64,000 nt of DNA, taken from contig CM046293.1 in the NCBI GenBank assembly GCA_025267735.1, positions 7,340,560 to 7,404,559 of the forward strand, given 5' to 3'. Under the pieces are notes generated by a model. That model was not told the origin of the DNA, searched no databases, and saw nothing but the letters and a program-made list of their open reading frames with translations. Below are positions 62,447 through 64,000 of the stretch, one piece after another (within the stretch, counting starts at the first letter, position 1; each line of letters begins with the position of its first letter). Source of the DNA: Mactra quadrangularis (lineage: Eukaryota; Mollusca; Bivalvia; Venerida; Mactridae). The position numbers and the translations under genes are program-made.

Positions 62447-62477
62447 TAACCCAGGGTTAGCATTTAACCCAGGGTTA
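62447..62477. repeat. Paired TAACCCAGGGTTA near-palindromes, U5
   Basis: Identical to 41483-41513. Confidence 0.7.
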
Positions 62478-63866
62478 TTTTAATCAACGTTTATACAATC
62501 GGGCGGAGATGTTATTATCTTTATCGCCTTCGGTATACACTTTTACAACGACCGGTATACCAAATACTTTTCCGTCCCTGAAATATGTTACACCAGTTTT
62601 AAAGGAACCAATATTGATCATATGATGCTATGCCTGTAGACTCGTATTGTTCAAGACTTGTCCCTCATCAATGTTATACACTAAATGTGACCTACTTCTA
62701 GGAATAGCAAGCATGTTTTATCTGTTTTTGGATACTGATCTTTACTTTCCATATACGAGTATATGGTTTTTATCCAATACATGAAATAGTATCAAATTTT
62801 AATTGGCTTAAATCAAGATCAACATAAAATATGATAAGGTATTTCATCATTATTACTCTTAAATATTTTGCTCTAAATAAATATTACAATTAAATTCCAA
62901 ACATTTCAACTTTCATGCGCTCTTATTGTTTGCGGACAATGCTTATTTCTCAATATGCTTATTCAACTTAATCTAAGTGATAATTTTAATGCATCTTTCT
63001 AATATTTACAATATCGCCGATTTTGCCAAGGTTAGAACGAGTAATTATGCAAATGATGTTTATTTATTATCACCGTTCATGAGATATTTGGGTTCAAAGT
63101 AAGGTTACAAAGCAATATATGTTGTACGTGCACCTTGATATCATTTAAAGAGAATTTACATTTATAAATTCTCCAATCTACGTAAACTGATCTTTTTTAG
63201 ACCGCTATGACATAGGATTTTTTGACATCGAGAAGGTCGACCAATAAATGCGCAGCTTTCATCTAGTCAAACGCTTTCAAGAATCTTGATTTCGTTAAAT
63301 TATTTTAGACCCAGTTTTTCGTGAGCTAAATTGACAGAAGTTTTATTCACATGCTTTGTCTAAACAGTTCTTTGCACATTACCTCAAATAGACGATGTAC
63401 AAAAGAGAAAATGCGTTATGTATTGAATTATCCATTTTAATTACCAAATGTATACAATCCATGATATGTTTTATAACTGACTGATATGAAATACATGTGT
63501 AGTATTTTTATTGATTATTTAGAAAGTAAAGTGGTATTGCTTTCTGTGCTTGTAAAGGTAAATGCAATACGCTATGTCTATCTGAGCTGTACTTATACCA
63601 TTAACGTCTATGTAGAAATATTTGAAATAATCTTGATAAAGTTAATTGATAACATTAATGTTAGTATAATTCTACTTACGTGTGATGACCAAAAGATTAT
63701 ATTGTTCATTGTCCAAGACCATGCAATCTGAAGCTAATTACCTACATTAGTAAGTTTAAACTCATTATAAGCATTTTAATTTCTTTTAAATATTATAGAT
63801 AAAGCCTTAAGACCTCAAATGATAACTGCAGAAATAACAAAGGTACTATTTTAGGAAAGTACATAC

Positions 63867-63942
63867 CGAGGGTTACCCGCAAGACTGTAGTAAGAGCAGT
63901 TCTTTAAAGAACGAGTTACTACAGTCTTGCAGGCAACTCTCG
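63867..63942. repeat. Short hairpin with ~27-bp arms, U5
   Basis: Paralog of 42913-42988; the arms keep GCAAGACTGTAGTAA / TTACTACAGTCTTGC perfectly. Confidence 0.6.
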
Positions 63943-64000
63943 ATACATAAACATGAGAATAATGCGTTGATAAGGAATTCATTGACATAAAAATCCACGA

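Larger units (their letters stand above)
58214..64000. repeat. Tandem-array unit U5 (cut by the window edge)
   Basis: Higher-order partner of 36457-43050. Lacks the foldback and has a longer TTA tract. Confidence 0.85.

Overview
The window is about two-thirds A+T, with short coding exons separated by kilobase introns, canonical GT-AG splice sites, a tRNA-headed SINE, a truncated non-LTR retrotransposon and several short inverted-repeat elements. This is animal nuclear DNA. The repeat style (SINEs with a tail near TTAACGCCGTAGCAACACA and the tRNA-like head) reminds me of molluscs, perhaps a bivalve, but that is inference from memory. Almost none of the sequence is coding. Open frames mostly arise by chance, and real genes appear only as short spliced exons or decayed relics.

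Region 1 (1-8,240). A minus-strand gene runs off the left edge. Seven phase-consistent exons (193-314, 668-853, 3503-3605, 4183-4297, 5882-6042, 7516-7674, 7882-7937) encode about 300 residues of a charged, helical, coiled-coil or F-BAR-like protein that I cannot name. Its start lies in a promoter with an RFX half-site, an ETS/GC box and CRE-like sites. A possible divergent plus-strand exon begins at 8185. The introns carry MITE-like inverted-repeat elements and SINE pieces.

Region 2 (8,240-12,560). Repeats dominate: a complete SINE, a tRNA-like fragment with a perfect 26-bp hairpin, and a GC-rich 341-bp inverted-repeat element. At 11,517-11,572 there is a second copy of exon 1 with its promoter, including the same splice donor and phase, so it may be an alternative first exon of the region 1 gene.

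Region 3 (12,560-64,000). This is an array of diverged units of roughly 9.5 kb. Boundaries lie near 17,217, 26,935, 36,457, 48,865 and 58,214 (units U0 to U5 below). On top of this is a younger higher-order duplication: about 23,035 onward matches 47,210 onward, a period near 24 kb at its start and 21-22 kb after differential insertions and deletions. On the minus strand, five units keep the remains of immunoglobulin-like exons: a half V-like exon with a DxDGHY motif, and a C2-type exon ending V-T-L-N-I-T-Y-x-P at a splice donor. Stops and frameshifts mark most copies as decayed. The array is best read as a tandem family of degenerate IgSF-type gene copies.

Because the units are paralogs, empty sites can be compared with filled ones, which dates and bounds several insertions: a 604-bp foldback element (39,589-40,192) with two inverted arrays of 22 palindromic cores phased at 21-22 bp; a 350-bp MITE (18,460-18,809) with a 4-bp target duplication; and a 204-bp SINE (30,528-30,731) with a 13-bp target duplication. 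The foldback element and the duplicated exon 1/promoter are the most unusual objects here.
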